A DNA stretch of 64,000 nucleotides from JACCQS01 sp963766765 (GCA_963766765.1 CAVYBR010000003.1:1-64000); one strand, 5' to 3'; positions 8,078-16,881 are shown, counted from the stretch's first letter. A program made the numbers and translations. Notes: a model not told the origin generated them from the letters alone.

Positions 8078-9358
8078 TCAGCCCTCGGACGGCCCCACGT
8101 AGCCCTGCGCCAGATCCGTGGTGAACAGATCCTCGGTCAGGGTCAGGCCGCCGTCGGCTGCCGCATCCGGTTGCGCGATGTAGATCTCGCGCGATGGCGA
8201 GGCACCCGGCTCGGAGTAGTCCAGCGGGGCGATGATCCCGCCGGTGTCCCCATCGGTCGTCTCGGTCAGCGCCGTCTGCAGCCCGGCCCGGGTGAGGTCA
8301 CCGTTGTCACACGCACGCTGGATCACCGATGCGTAGATCGTGGCGACTCCGTACCCATAGAACTGCCCACCATTGGGGGAGGCATCCGGGAACTTCTCCG
8401 CCAGGCGGTCCCGCAGGTCCTGAGCCTCCGGCGTGTCCGCTGCGTACGGCACAGTCGACGCGGCTACGTACAGGTTCGCTGCCAGCGCTGCGGCAGCAGG
8501 CGTGTCCAACAGCGCCGGGGCGAACACCGGGTTGTTACCGAGGAACGGGATGTCCAGCCCACCGGCGACCGCCGAGCCGACCGCGGATGCGGTCTGCGCG
8601 GGAGTGGTCGTCAGGAAGATTGCCTTCACGCCCTGGCTGCCCAGGGACGAGATGGCGCTGGTGAGGTCGGTGTCGGTGGACCTGACCTGGACCTCGACGA
8701 GGTTGAGGCCCAACTCCTCAGCTGCGTATTGCGCACCCAGCAGGCCATTGGCGCCGTACTCACCCTCGACGTTGATGTCACCGACGGTGTCCCCCTCGGC
8801 GATCATCCCCTGGTCGACCATCCATTGGATCCCGTTGATCATCTCGAGGTCGTATGTCGTACCGCCCATCAGGATGTACGGATTCTCCAGCAGGGTGGAG
8901 GCCCATGAAGCGGGCGCGGTCACCATCTCATCGGCGGTGATCTGCTCGAGCAATGCAGTCGTCATCGGCGAGCCGATCAACTGGGTGATCCCCAGTACGT
9001 TGGGCGAGACCTGGTTGTAGAGCTGGACTGCCTGCTGGACGTCGTAGCCGTGGTTCTGGATGTCCAGTTCGATCTGCCGCCCGCAGATGCCGCCATCGTC
9101 GTTGATCGTGTCGTAGACGAGTTGGTTGCCCTGGACGATGCCGGTCGACAGGGCCGCGAACGGCCCGGTCAGGTCGGTCAGGATGCCCAGGTTGATGGTG
9201 TCGTCGGTGACCCCGAAGTCGGTGAGCACGTCCGCATCGCTGCCGCCTCCGTCACCACCGCCGCCCCCATCGTCGTCGGCGCGGGTACTGCAAGCCGTGA
9301 CGACGAGAATCGTCGCCGCGCCAAGCGCAGCAGCCGCACGTGCTCTGCGAATGTTCAT
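8078..9358 (-). CDS. Branched-chain-amino-acid-type ABC transporter substrate-binding lipoprotein
   Basis: A 426-residue periplasmic-binding-fold lipoprotein that captures ligand for the adjacent Liv permease. The lipobox VTAC with Cys23 follows a short hydrophobic signal, then an Asp/Gly-rich linker. The Peripla_BP_6 pattern starts at INLGILTDLTGPFAALS. The HAAT class to which it belongs takes up branched-chain amino acids, but also amides, urea or aromatic acids, so the real ligand is open. It is the last gene of the operon; its ATG overlaps the livM stop by four bases and a strong hairpin follows it. Confidence 0.9.
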   Translation of the reverse strand: MNIRRARAAAALGAATILVVTACSTRADDDGGGGGDGGGSDADVLTDFGVTDDTINLGILTDLTGPFAALSTGIVQGNQLVYDTINDDGGICGRQIELDIQNHGYDVQQAVQLYNQVSPNVLGITQLIGSPMTTALLEQITADEMVTAPASWASTLLENPYILMGGTTYDLEMINGIQWMVDQGMIAEGDTVGDINVEGEYGANGLLGAQYAAEELGLNLVEVQVRSTDTDLTSAISSLGSQGVKAIFLTTTPAQTASAVGSAVAGGLDIPFLGNNPVFAPALLDTPAAAALAANLYVAASTVPYAADTPEAQDLRDRLAEKFPDASPNGGQFYGYGVATIYASVIQRACDNGDLTRAGLQTALTETTDGDTGGIIAPLDYSEPGASPSREIYIAQPDAAADGGLTLTEDLFTTDLAQGYVGPSEG

Positions 9359-10701
9359 CTTGGTTCCTCATCTCGGTCGGAGGAGGTTGATCGCCCGTCC
9401 GGACGCCTCCCGGTGGGGTCGGCTCCACCTTGGGCGGCAGCCGATTCCGAAGGTGGTGAATCTTGGGTTGCAGACTTGACAGTCCGTTTGGTCAACCGTG
9501 AGGCACCGGACACCCGTCCGATGAAGCGTCGGCCCACTGCGCCCAGGCCGCCCGGTTCCACGAGCAGCACGACGACAACTGCTCCGCCGTACAAGAACTT
9601 GGCAAGCGTCGAGGCGTCCAGTCCCCCGCTGCCGGGCTGGGCGAGGAACGGGAACGCGTCGGAATACAGCTGGAAGATGGCCGGCAGAGCCGTGACGAAC
9701 GTCGCGCCGACGATGGCGCCTACCACCGAGCCCAACCCGCCGATCACGATCATCGCCAAGTAGGAGATTGACAGCACCAGGCCGAAAGATTCTGGGGTCG
9801 GCCGGAGGACCAGAGCGAGCATCACGCCGGCCAAGCCCGCGTACAGCGAGGAGAGCACGAAGGCGTATGCCTTGTAGCGAGCAACCGGGACGCCCATGAC
9901 CGAGGCGGCCACCTCGCGGTCGCGCACCATCTGCAGTGCCCGGCCGGGCCGGCTGCGCAGCAGGTTTCGGGCGAACAGGGCGGACAGGACCAGCAGAACC
10001 AGGAACAGGTACCAGAGTCGCTCGTTGCGGCCGAATGGGATGCTTCCCAGGACGAAGAGGTTATCCGGATTGTCGTTGCTGAATTCGAAGCCGAACAGCC
10101 GAAACGGCGCGGCCGGGCGGCCGTTGAAGCCGCCGGTGACGGTCTGCCAGTTGAACAGCAGGTGCTGGCCGATCAGGACCAGCGAGAGTGACGCGACGCC
10201 GAGGTAGATGCCGCGCAGCCGGGAGGCGATCGGGCTGAACAGCAGCCCGGCTATCCCTGCCAGCAGCACTCCCCCGATGGCCGCGAGGACCGGGTGCCAA
10301 CCCAATCCGCCGTACTGGACCGCTTGCCCACCTGGTTCCCCGGAGAGGAACGCATAGGAGTACGTACCGACCGCGAGGAAGAAGGCGTGGGCCAGTGACA
10401 GCTGACCGGTGACACCGGTCAGCAGCGTCAGACCGATCGCACCGACCGCCGCGGCCATGCAGGTGAGGCCTGTGTAGAGCAGCGAGCCGCCCTGGTAGAT
10501 CGGAAACAGCGCCAGCAGGACAATCACGACGGCGGCGAGGATCCATTGCAGCCGTCGGGCCCGCCGCTGGGGATCAGGCGGGGCGCTGGCGACCGCCCGC
10601 TTCCGGTTGTCCGAGTCGGCGGCCGAGGCCAGGCCCGCAGCCGGTGGATTCTCCGGCTGCGTTTCGGGCGCAGTTGTCCCAGGGACCTTGGTGTCAGACA
10701 C
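9355..10701 (-). CDS. livM: Branched-chain amino acid ABC transporter permease LivM
   Basis: A 448-residue inner-membrane permease of the LivM family with about ten hydrophobic segments. It carries the family landmarks LTLLTGVTGQLSLAHAFFLAVG near the N-terminal third, RALQMVRDREVAASVMGV in the cytoplasmic coupling loop, and AGVMLALVLRPTPESFG. It has longer hydrophilic ends than usual (a 70-residue Pro/Ala/Arg-rich N-terminus and a Ser/Arg-rich C-terminus). The likely start is GTG 10701 with an AAGGA site; a TTG two codons upstream is possible. It overlaps livH by eight bases. Confidence 0.9.
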   Translation of the reverse strand: MSDTKVPGTTAPETQPENPPAAGLASAADSDNRKRAVASAPPDPQRRARRLQWILAAVVIVLLALFPIYQGGSLLYTGLTCMAAAVGAIGLTLLTGVTGQLSLAHAFFLAVGTYSYAFLSGEPGGQAVQYGGLGWHPVLAAIGGVLLAGIAGLLFSPIASRLRGIYLGVASLSLVLIGQHLLFNWQTVTGGFNGRPAAPFRLFGFEFSNDNPDNLFVLGSIPFGRNERLWYLFLVLLVLSALFARNLLRSRPGRALQMVRDREVAASVMGVPVARYKAYAFVLSSLYAGLAGVMLALVLRPTPESFGLVLSISYLAMIVIGGLGSVVGAIVGATFVTALPAIFQLYSDAFPFLAQPGSGGLDASTLAKFLYGGAVVVVLLVEPGGLGAVGRRFIGRVSGASRLTKRTVKSATQDSPPSESAAAQGGADPTGRRPDGRSTSSDRDEEPR

Positions 10702-11584
10702 GGGCAAGATCCTTGGTGCCGAACAATCCCGAGGGCCGGACGAGCAGGACGATGATCATGATGACGTACGGGGCGATCTCGCCGAAGCCACCGCCGAGGA
10801 AGCTCAGGTAGTTGTCGTAACCAAGGGCCAACTGTTCGGCCATTCCGACCAACAGTCCGCCGATGATGGCGCCACCGGTCGAATCGAGGCCGCCGAGGAT
10901 TGCGGCGGGGAATGCCTTGAGCGCCAAGCGAGTCACGCTGCCATCAAGCCCGGGAGTGGGGAAGGCGACGAGGAAGACAACGGCAACGGTGGCAAGGATC
11001 CCGGCCAGGATCCAGGCTGTGGCCGAGACGCGGCTGCGCCGGATACCCATCAGCGCGGCGGCCTCGGGGTCCTCGGCACTGGCCCGCATCGCGATGCCCC
11101 ACTTGGTGTACTTGAACGCCAGGAAGAACGCAGTCACGAGTAGCGCCCCGACGATGATCGCGGCCACGCGGCTCTGCGCGACGACCACGCCGCCCAGGTC
11201 AACTGTCTTGTTGCTGAACGGATCACGCAGGCTGCGGGCATCGACACCCACGCGGCGGACCAGCTCCGCGGCGATGATGATGTCGACACCGATGGTCATG
11301 ATCGCGAGCGTGTTCACCGAGGCCTGAGTCGAGCGGATGGCGAGAATACGTTCGATCACGAGGGCACCGAACGCGGCGACTGTCACGCCGAACAGGAACG
11401 CGGGGAAAAAGCCCCAGTCGCCGGAGAATTCCGCGATCGTGAACCCGCCCAGGAAGAGCAGCGAGCCTTGCGCGAAGTTCACGACTTCGGTGGCCTTGAA
11501 GATGATCACGAAGCCCAGGGCGATCAACGCGTAGACCGCTCCCACCGACAACCCGTTGATCACCAGTTCGAGGAACAGCTTCAC
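10694..11584 (-). CDS. livH: Branched-chain amino acid ABC transporter permease LivH
   Basis: A 296-residue hydrophobic permease that pairs with LivM. Landmarks are NGLSVGAVYALIALGFVIIF at the N-terminus, VNFAQGSLLFLGG, the coupling-loop sequence MRASAEDPEAAALMGI, and GGLDSTGGAIIGGLLVGM near the C-terminus. The length is normal for LivH. The GTG start overlaps the livG stop by four bases (GTGA), so translation is coupled. Confidence 0.92.
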   Translation of the reverse strand: MKLFLELVINGLSVGAVYALIALGFVIIFKATEVVNFAQGSLLFLGGFTIAEFSGDWGFFPAFLFGVTVAAFGALVIERILAIRSTQASVNTLAIMTIGVDIIIAAELVRRVGVDARSLRDPFSNKTVDLGGVVVAQSRVAAIIVGALLVTAFFLAFKYTKWGIAMRASAEDPEAAALMGIRRSRVSATAWILAGILATVAVVFLVAFPTPGLDGSVTRLALKAFPAAILGGLDSTGGAIIGGLLVGMAEQLALGYDNYLSFLGGGFGEIAPYVIMIIVLLVRPSGLFGTKDLARV

Positions 11585-12474
11585 GAGGCCGCCTCCTCGT
11601 GATGCGTGGCCTCGCGGGCGGCCGCGACGTCAGCAGCCGACCCAAGGTATGCCCGGATCACCTCGGGATCGTCCTGGACCTCGCGGGGCTGACCGTCGGC
11701 GATGCACTTGCCGAAGTCGAGGACGGTCACCCGATCGGCGATCCCCATGACCAGTCCCATGTCGTGCTCCACGAGCACGATCGAGATCCGCAGGGTCTCG
11801 CGGATGTCCTGGATGGTCTGCCCCATGATGGCGGTCTCTTCGGAGTTCATCCCCGCAACCGGCTCGTCCAGCAAGAGGATTCGCGGCTCGATACACAGAG
11901 CACGCCCCATGTCGACGCGCTTCTGGTCGCCGTAGGACAGGAGGCCGGCGGGCGCGTGCAGCACCTTCAACAGGCCCATGAAGTCGGCGATCTCGATCGC
12001 CCGTTCGCGGTGCCTGCGTTCCTCCCGTCGCGCCAGCGGCCACGCACTGCCAGCTGTCACGAAGCCGACCTTCATCAGGTGATGTCGACCGAGCATGAGG
12101 TTTTCGAGCACCGACTGGCTCGGGGACAAGGCGATGTTCTGAAACGCCCGGGCGACACCCAGATTGGCGATCTTGTAGGGCCGAAGTCCGGTCACTTCGC
12201 GATCGCCGAGCAGAACCCGCCCCGACGTCGCCGGGTAGACCCCGGACAACACGTTGAACAAGGTCGACTTGCCCGCGCCGTTGGGGCCGATCAACGCATG
12301 GATGGTGCCAGGCACGACGCGCAGCGAGACCGCGTCGAGGGCGGTCAGACCGCCGAAGCGCACGGTCACGCTGTCCACGACGAGTTCCGGGATGTCTTCC
12401 GGTACCTCCGCCGCAGCGACGACGGCCGGGCCCCGGGCGCCGGGTTGATCCCCGGCCACCGCACCTGCTGTCAT
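11581..12474 (-). CDS. livG: Branched-chain amino acid ABC transporter ATP-binding protein LivG
   Basis: A 297-residue ATPase. Walker A is GPNGAGKST, the signature region is the LivG-type LLSYGDQKRVDMGRAL rather than a strict LSGGQ, Walker B is RILLLDEPVAGM, and the switch histidine lies in VLVEHDMGLV. The LivG hallmark VARAFQNIALSPSQSVLENL is present. The ATG at 12474 gives an ATGA overlap with livF and an AGGTGG ribosome site, preferred over a GTG three codons upstream. It is slightly longer than usual at both ends. Confidence 0.92.
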   Translation of the reverse strand: MTAGAVAGDQPGARGPAVVAAAEVPEDIPELVVDSVTVRFGGLTALDAVSLRVVPGTIHALIGPNGAGKSTLFNVLSGVYPATSGRVLLGDREVTGLRPYKIANLGVARAFQNIALSPSQSVLENLMLGRHHLMKVGFVTAGSAWPLARREERRHRERAIEIADFMGLLKVLHAPAGLLSYGDQKRVDMGRALCIEPRILLLDEPVAGMNSEETAIMGQTIQDIRETLRISIVLVEHDMGLVMGIADRVTVLDFGKCIADGQPREVQDDPEVIRAYLGSAADVAAAREATHHEEAAS

Positions 12475-13277
12475 CCGGTCCACCTGGAGAGGTGATGTCG
12501 ACGTCCAGCGGTTGCCGTACTGGAGATCTTCTCCGCACCATGGCCGAGATAGAGCTCACGCACCTGGTCGGTCTTCGACAATTCGTCAGCCGGTCCGGAC
12601 AGGGACACCTTGCCCACCTCGAGCACGTGGGCGTACTGCGCCACCCGTAGCGCCATGCTGGCGTTCTGCTCCACGAGCAGCACCGAGGTCCCCATGCCAT
12701 TGATCTCGAGGACGATCTCGCCGATCTGCTCCACGATCTGAGGTGCCAGTCCCAGCGACGGCTCGTCGAGCAGGAGCAGGCTGGGACTTGCCATGAGGGC
12801 GCGGCCCATTGCCAGCATCTGTTGCTCGCCCCCGGAGAGCAACGACGCACGTTGCGTCCGCCGCTCGGCGAGAATGGGGAACAAGGTGAAGACCCGCTCG
12901 CGCATCTCCTGCCGGGCGGCCTTCGGGGCGGAGGAGTTCATGCCACCGGCCCGGAGGTTCTCCTCGACCGTCAGCCGCCCGAAGATCCGTCGACCTTCGG
13001 GGGACTGGACGATGCCGTGGGCCACGGTCTTGGCGGTGTCCATCCGGTCGACGCGGACCGTGCCTGAGCCAGCACCCTTGTCGTACGAGATCGTGCCCTC
13101 GTCGATCCGACCGCGGTGCAGCCGATGGGTGCCCGAGATGGCGCGGAGCAATGTGGACTTACCTGCGCCATTGCTGCCCAAAACGGCGACAACACTGTTG
13201 TCCGGCACCTCCAGGGAAACCCCTTTCAATGCCTCGACCGCCCCGTAACGCACGACCAGGTTTTCCACTCTCAGCAT
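12471..13277 (-). CDS. livF: Branched-chain amino acid ABC transporter ATP-binding protein LivF
   Basis: A 268-residue ATPase and first gene of the livFGHMK transcription unit. It shows Walker A GSNGAGKST, signature LLSGGEQQMLAMGRALM, Walker B LLLLDEPSLGLAP and the His switch LLVEQNASMAL. LivF proteins average about 235 residues. The excess is an insert after the first strand pair (HRGRIDEGTISYDKG) and a basic C-terminal tail that overlaps livG. ATG 13277 is favoured, with GGAGG eleven bases upstream; a TTG at 13310 lacks a site. Confidence 0.92.
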   Translation of the reverse strand: MLRVENLVVRYGAVEALKGVSLEVPDNSVVAVLGSNGAGKSTLLRAISGTHRLHRGRIDEGTISYDKGAGSGTVRVDRMDTAKTVAHGIVQSPEGRRIFGRLTVEENLRAGGMNSSAPKAARQEMRERVFTLFPILAERRTQRASLLSGGEQQMLAMGRALMASPSLLLLDEPSLGLAPQIVEQIGEIVLEINGMGTSVLLVEQNASMALRVAQYAHVLEVGKVSLSGPADELSKTDQVRELYLGHGAEKISSTATAGRRHHLSRWTG

Positions 13278-13442
13278 GTACGGCGCGGCCTCCGGTGACC
13301 TGGGACACAATTTCGTTGGTTGAAGCTAACGTCATGCTGTCGGGTTCGGCACCCAAAGCGCGGGAAAGCCGCGATTAACCGCATGCCGGGGGGCAGTTGT
13401 TGCCAAACCGTTACCGGTCGAACGGCGGTTTAGGGTGAGCCG
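13278..13442. promoter_or_regulatory. Divergent promoter region, liv operon / coiled-coil gene
   Basis: This 165-base region separates the minus-strand liv operon from the plus-strand gene at 13443, so it should hold both promoters. An inverted repeat AAACCG / CGGTTT lies at 13405-13431. TAGGGT at 13431-13436 ends six bases before the GTG of the plus-strand gene, compatible with a leaderless mRNA. No -35 could be assigned with confidence. Confidence 0.35.
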
Positions 13443-14021
13443 GTGAAATTGCCCATTCCGGGACCCACTGAACTCGTCCAGGCAGCCAGCGCGGTGCGCA
13501 ACGGGGTGGAGGACGCCCTGGCCTTGGTGCCCCGGGTCGTTGCGGTTCTCGGTCGGATCGAATCGATCGTCGACCGGGTCGAGTCCGTGGTCGATCGGGT
13601 CGAGTCTGTCGTCGGCCGCGTCGAGAGCACCGACGAGCGCATCGATGCCCTGCTCGATCTCTACGAGCCGCCGCTGACGACGCTGGCTCCGTCGCTACGG
13701 AGATTCGCCGAGAAGCTCGATCCGGAAGAGGTGACGGCGACGATCGAGTTGGTCGATCGGCTGCCCCGACTTCTCACGCATCTCGATGAAGACGTCTTCC
13801 CCATCCTCACCACCCTCGATCGGGTGGCCCCGGACCTGCATCAGCTGCTGGAGATCGCGCAGGATCTCCAAGTCGCGCTGGGCGGACTGCCCGGGATGGG
13901 CTGGTTGCGCAAGCGCGCCGAGAAGGAGGAGCAGGAGGCCGAACAGCTCGCGCGCGAGATCGAAGCGACGACGAGCAAGCCGGTGGGCAAGCCGAAGATC
14001 AAGGCGAAGCCGAAGGATTAG
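13443..14021 (+). CDS. Hypothetical coiled-coil protein
   Basis: A 192-residue soluble protein of unknown function. Residues about 35-65 are heptad repeats of the form VDRVESVV, which also produce a visible near-tandem DNA repeat at about 13562-13630. Amphipathic helices follow (LEKLDPEEVTATIELVDRL, VAPDLHQLLEIAQDL) and the end is Lys/Glu-rich. This layout is common among conserved actinobacterial hypotheticals, possibly associated with membrane or division, but nothing here proves a role. The start is a GTG close to a possible -10 box. It converges on bioY with 12 bases between the stops. Confidence 0.7.
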   Translation: MKLPIPGPTELVQAASAVRNGVEDALALVPRVVAVLGRIESIVDRVESVVDRVESVVGRVESTDERIDALLDLYEPPLTTLAPSLRRFAEKLDPEEVTATIELVDRLPRLLTHLDEDVFPILTTLDRVAPDLHQLLEIAQDLQVALGGLPGMGWLRKRAEKEEQEAEQLAREIEATTSKPVGKPKIKAKPKD

Positions 14022-14033
14022 TTCTCGAGTGGC

Positions 14034-14618
14034 CTAGCTCTTGATGCGATCGACGATCTTCCAGGCGCCAGGCAACAGGACGCCGGCGGCCACCAGCTTC
14101 ACGACCTCGCCGATGACGAACGGCGTGAACCCCAAGGCCAGCCCCTGGCCGAGGCCGACGTCCAGGACGACCATCAACCAGCCGACCCCGATGACGAAGA
14201 TCGCCAGCTCGCCGAGCAGCATTGCCGGTACTGCTGAGATCACCTTGCGATCCCAGGCTTTCTCCGCCAGGTAACCGGTCAGTCCGGCCGCCACCACCGA
14301 GCCGACGAGGTAACCACCGGTCACGCCGAGGAGTACATCGATGCCGTAGCTGCCTTCGGCATAGACCGGCGCCCCGGCTATCCCGACCGCGACATAGAGC
14401 AGGGTGGCCAGCAGGCCGCGGACCGACCCCATGGCGGCGCCCGTGACGAGCACCCCGAAGGTCAGTCCGGTCACGGGGACGGGAGTGAAGGGCAGGTAGA
14501 AGGCGACCTGCGCGACCAGAGCGATGAGCGCAGCGCCGCCGACGACCAGCAACGTGTCGGTCAGCACCGACGTCCGCGGCAACAGAGCTGTACGCAGGGT
14601 GGCGGCCGAGGCGCTCAC
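14034..14618 (-). CDS. bioY: Biotin transporter BioY
   Basis: A 194-residue membrane protein with six predicted hydrophobic segments, the S-component of an ECF transporter, which binds biotin in the membrane. The family pattern is visible in LPFTPVPVTGLTFGVLVTGA, VAVGIAGAPVY, GGYLVGSVVAAGLTGYLAEKAWDR and FVIGEVVKLVAAGVLLPGAW. No energising bioM/bioN genes adjoin it, so it may use a shared ECF module or act alone. The GTG start has a GAGGAG site six bases upstream. Confidence 0.92.
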   Translation of the reverse strand: MSASAATLRTALLPRTSVLTDTLLVVGGAALIALVAQVAFYLPFTPVPVTGLTFGVLVTGAAMGSVRGLLATLLYVAVGIAGAPVYAEGSYGIDVLLGVTGGYLVGSVVAAGLTGYLAEKAWDRKVISAVPAMLLGELAIFVIGVGWLMVVLDVGLGQGLALGFTPFVIGEVVKLVAAGVLLPGAWKIVDRIKS

Positions 14619-14671
14619 GCGCGTCTCCTCAAAGTCAAAGAACGGTCACACGATCTGGTGGTGCGGGCAGA

Positions 14672-15343
14672 CTAGCGACCCGCCGATTCCCCGTCAGATC
14701 TCGGTTCGGACACGCGGGCCGCCTCGACCCGGTCGCCCGGGATTGCCGCCGGCTGCGCGTCCGGCGCGGGGGCGGCTTCAGGCTCGGACGATTCGGAGTC
14801 TCGGGTGCGCAGCGTGGCCCGGTCGCCGATCTCACCGGGCGGGGACTGAGCCCAGCCCTGGGCGATGGGTGCCGCGGTCATCGGATCGGCTCCAGTCGCG
14901 AGCGGCTGGGTGTCCTTGGCTGCGGGCTGCCATTGCCCCGGACGCTCCCACGCAGTTTCCCGCTCCGTGTCGTCGGGCCACGGTGAGGCCGGCCGATGCT
15001 CGCCAGGGGTCGGAGCCTCCTGGCGACCGGACTCGAGTCCGTAGTGCTCGAGCAAGCGCGACTCGTCCTGGCTGGACAACTGCCCGTCACCGAGATCGAT
15101 CCGCGGGGCGGAGCGAACGGTCGCCCGCTCGGCCCGGATGACCAGGTGCTTGCCCCGCATGGCCGCGCCGGACAACGGCAGCAGTCGCATCCCGCGCACC
15201 CGCGTCACATCCACTGCAACCCAAGCGGGTTGGTCGCTGCGGTCGTCCAAGAAGACCTGAGCTACTCGACCGAGGCGTGCCCCTTTGAGGTCGTAGGCAA
15301 TCGCGCGCACCAGCGCACGCACGTCGCTTCGATCGATCGACAT
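14672..15343 (-). CDS. PRC-barrel domain protein
   Basis: A 223-residue protein. Residues about 10-85 look like a PRC-barrel (AIAYDLKGARLGRVAQVFLDD, then AWVAVDVTRVRGMRLLPLSGA), a small beta-barrel found in RNA-processing and photosynthetic proteins and in many stress-related actinobacterial hypotheticals. The remaining 130 residues are Pro/Ala/Glu-rich and probably disordered. ATG 15343 has an AAAGGGAG site. It is divergent from the HTH gene; the palindromic promoter at 15455-15485 lies in the shared upstream region and could influence both. Confidence 0.75.
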   Translation of the reverse strand: MSIDRSDVRALVRAIAYDLKGARLGRVAQVFLDDRSDQPAWVAVDVTRVRGMRLLPLSGAAMRGKHLVIRAERATVRSAPRIDLGDGQLSSQDESRLLEHYGLESGRQEAPTPGEHRPASPWPDDTERETAWERPGQWQPAAKDTQPLATGADPMTAAPIAQGWAQSPPGEIGDRATLRTRDSESSEPEAAPAPDAQPAAIPGDRVEAARVSEPRSDGESAGR

Positions 15344-15454
15344 GAAGCTCCCTTTCCGGCGTTGCTTCGGGGGTAACCCCGCTGCGATCCCATTCTGTCC
15401 CCTGCACCGGCTCCCGCCACAGGGGACACGCATACTTACCTCGCCGTCAGCTCG

Positions 15455-15485
15455 TGTTGACGAACCTCCGTCGTCAACATATGCT
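15455..15485 (+). promoter_or_regulatory. Promoter covered by a perfect palindrome, upstream of HTH gene
   Basis: TGTTGACGA (15455-15463) and TCGTCAACA (15471-15479) form a perfect 9-base inverted repeat with a 7-base spacer. It contains a -35 TTGACG (15457-15462), 17 bases before a -10 TATGCT (15480-15485). Transcription would start at about 15492, at the ATG of the HTH gene. The 9-7-9 layout resembles HspR-type operators in geometry but not in sequence. Confidence 0.65.
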
Positions 15486-15492
15486 GACGGCT

Positions 15493-15705
15493 ATGAGTTC
15501 TCCCACCGCGCTGATCGCCACTGCAACCGATGACGACCCCCGTGAAGGTCTGCACGCGGTCGCTGCGCTGCGCAGACTCGTCGAGCAGTTGGAGCGCGCG
15601 CATGTCGCTCGCGCCCGGATGACCGGCTGGTCATGGCAGGAGATCGCCCTTGCCCTGGGCGTGAGCAAGCAGGCAGTGCATCGCAAGCATCGACACACCC
15701 GCTGA
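15493..15705 (+). CDS. Small helix-turn-helix protein, probably leaderless
   Basis: A 70-residue protein with a short acidic N-terminus, a helix with EQLERAHVARARMTG, and a clear C-terminal helix-turn-helix (WSWQEIALALGVSKQAVHRKH). It is likely a DNA-binding regulator of its own promoter and of the downstream Clp-N gene. An ATG also exists at 15481, but that codon lies inside the predicted -10 box. The ATG at 15493 sits where transcription should begin and has no ribosome site, so a leaderless mRNA is the best explanation. The Clp-N gene follows after 48 bases. Confidence 0.75.
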   Translation: MSSPTALIATATDDDPREGLHAVAALRRLVEQLERAHVARARMTGWSWQEIALALGVSKQAVHRKHRHTR

Positions 15706-15753
15706 GACCGGGACCCCGCCGTACCCATTCACATCCTTGATGGAGGACACACC

Positions 15754-16254
15754 ATGGCTCGGAGAATCGACCGCGCCGTTGCTCTGGCACTGAAGGCAGC
15801 GCTGGCCTGCGCGCGGCGCCAGGGCGCCGAAGAGGTCGGGGGCGAACACCTGCTCGTGGCCCTGTCCGCAATGCCGAGCAGAGCTGCCACGACCCTGGCC
15901 GAGCTCGGCGTCGATACTGGGGCCCTCGAAGCTGCCGTTGGTCGCGGCGCGCATGACGCCAGGCTGCTGGCGGGACTGGGCATCGACCTCGCCGAGGTGC
16001 AGCGACAGGTTGGCGCCCGGTTGACGACCCGCTGGCGAACCCGCCGACCTGGGTTCCGGACCGATGCGAGACAGGCGATCTCGATGAGCATGCAGGAACG
16101 GCAGACCGGGCGATCCCGACGGGTTGGACCAGAGCATCTCCTGCTGGGCCTGCTCAGCTCATCGGTGGCCGCACGAGAACTGTTGCTTGCCGTCGACGTC
16201 GATGTGGACGAGTTGCGCCGCCGTCTCGTGCATGCGCTAGCCGATGGTGGGTAG
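15754..16254 (+). CDS. Stand-alone Clp N-terminal (double Clp repeat) protein
   Basis: A 166-residue protein made of two Clp_N repeats and no ATPase module. The first repeat includes GGEHLLVALSAMP (about residues 28-40), the second VGPEHLLLGLLSSS (about 128-141). In ClpC/ClpA this domain binds adaptors and substrates. A free copy could act as an adaptor, decoy or regulator of the Clp protease. A strong GGAGG site precedes the ATG. Its position behind a small HTH gene suggests a stress-responsive pair. Confidence 0.8.
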   Translation: MARRIDRAVALALKAALACARRQGAEEVGGEHLLVALSAMPSRAATTLAELGVDTGALEAAVGRGAHDARLLAGLGIDLAEVQRQVGARLTTRWRTRRPGFRTDARQAISMSMQERQTGRSRRVGPEHLLLGLLSSSVAARELLLAVDVDVDELRRRLVHALADGG

Positions 16255-16303
16255 TTTCTTGGCCGCACGTGACGATGTCGACTCCTCGAAGGGGTAAACC
16301 CTG

Positions 16304-16828
16304 ATGCTCGTACGCAGGCTGGCCAGACCATTGCTCGCATCAACGTTCGTTCTCGGGGGGATCGACCAAATTCGAAACCCTGGAGAGAAGACCCCGGCAG
16401 CTGCAGGCGTGGTCAAGTTCCTGAGCGAGCGCACGTCGGCCGCGGTCCCCGATGTGGCCACCGTCGTCAAACTCGACGGACTGGCCAAGGTGGTGGCCGG
16501 GATCGGTCTTGGGTTGAGCCGGGCTCCGCGCCTGTGCGCCACGATCCTGACGGCAAGCCTGGTGCCGACCACCCTTGCCGCCCATGCCTTCTGGAAGATC
16601 GAGGATCCCCAGGAGCGGGCGCAACAGAAGGTGGAGTTCTTCAAGAACGCCAGCATGGTCGGCGGGGTGCTGCTTGCGACGGTCGACACCGCCGGCAAGC
16701 CGTCGGTGGGGTGGCGGGCCCGCCGGGCTGCGCGCAATCTGGCCCGCGAGGTGAGCCACGTCGCGGAGAGCACGACAGATTCCGCGGAGCGGGTGGCGCG
16801 GCGCACGCGCCAGGCGCTGCCGGTCTAG
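16304..16828 (+). CDS. DoxX family membrane protein
   Basis: A 174-residue membrane protein with the DoxX pattern: RPLLASTFVLGGIDQIRNPGE at the N-terminus, DGLAKVVAGIGLGL, and a segment with AHAFWKIEDPQERAQQKVEFFKN, typical of actinobacterial DoxX. Four hydrophobic helices are expected. DoxX proteins interact with thiol/superoxide defence in mycobacteria, but the function here is inferred only from family. The extended basic C-terminus (ARRAARNLAREVSHVAE) is helical. An AAGGGG ribosome site lies upstream. Confidence 0.8.
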   Translation: MLVRRLARPLLASTFVLGGIDQIRNPGEKTPAAAGVVKFLSERTSAAVPDVATVVKLDGLAKVVAGIGLGLSRAPRLCATILTASLVPTTLAAHAFWKIEDPQERAQQKVEFFKNASMVGGVLLATVDTAGKPSVGWRARRAARNLAREVSHVAESTTDSAERVARRTRQALPV

Positions 16829-16881
16829 TCCGCCCCATCCTCCGGGGCTCAGCGGTGCGCCGCGGGTGACAGAGTGTCGCC

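Noticed and set aside
13562..13630. Near-tandem GTCGA repeats that could be a DNA repeat element
   Set aside because: They encode heptads of a coiled coil in frame and need no other explanation.
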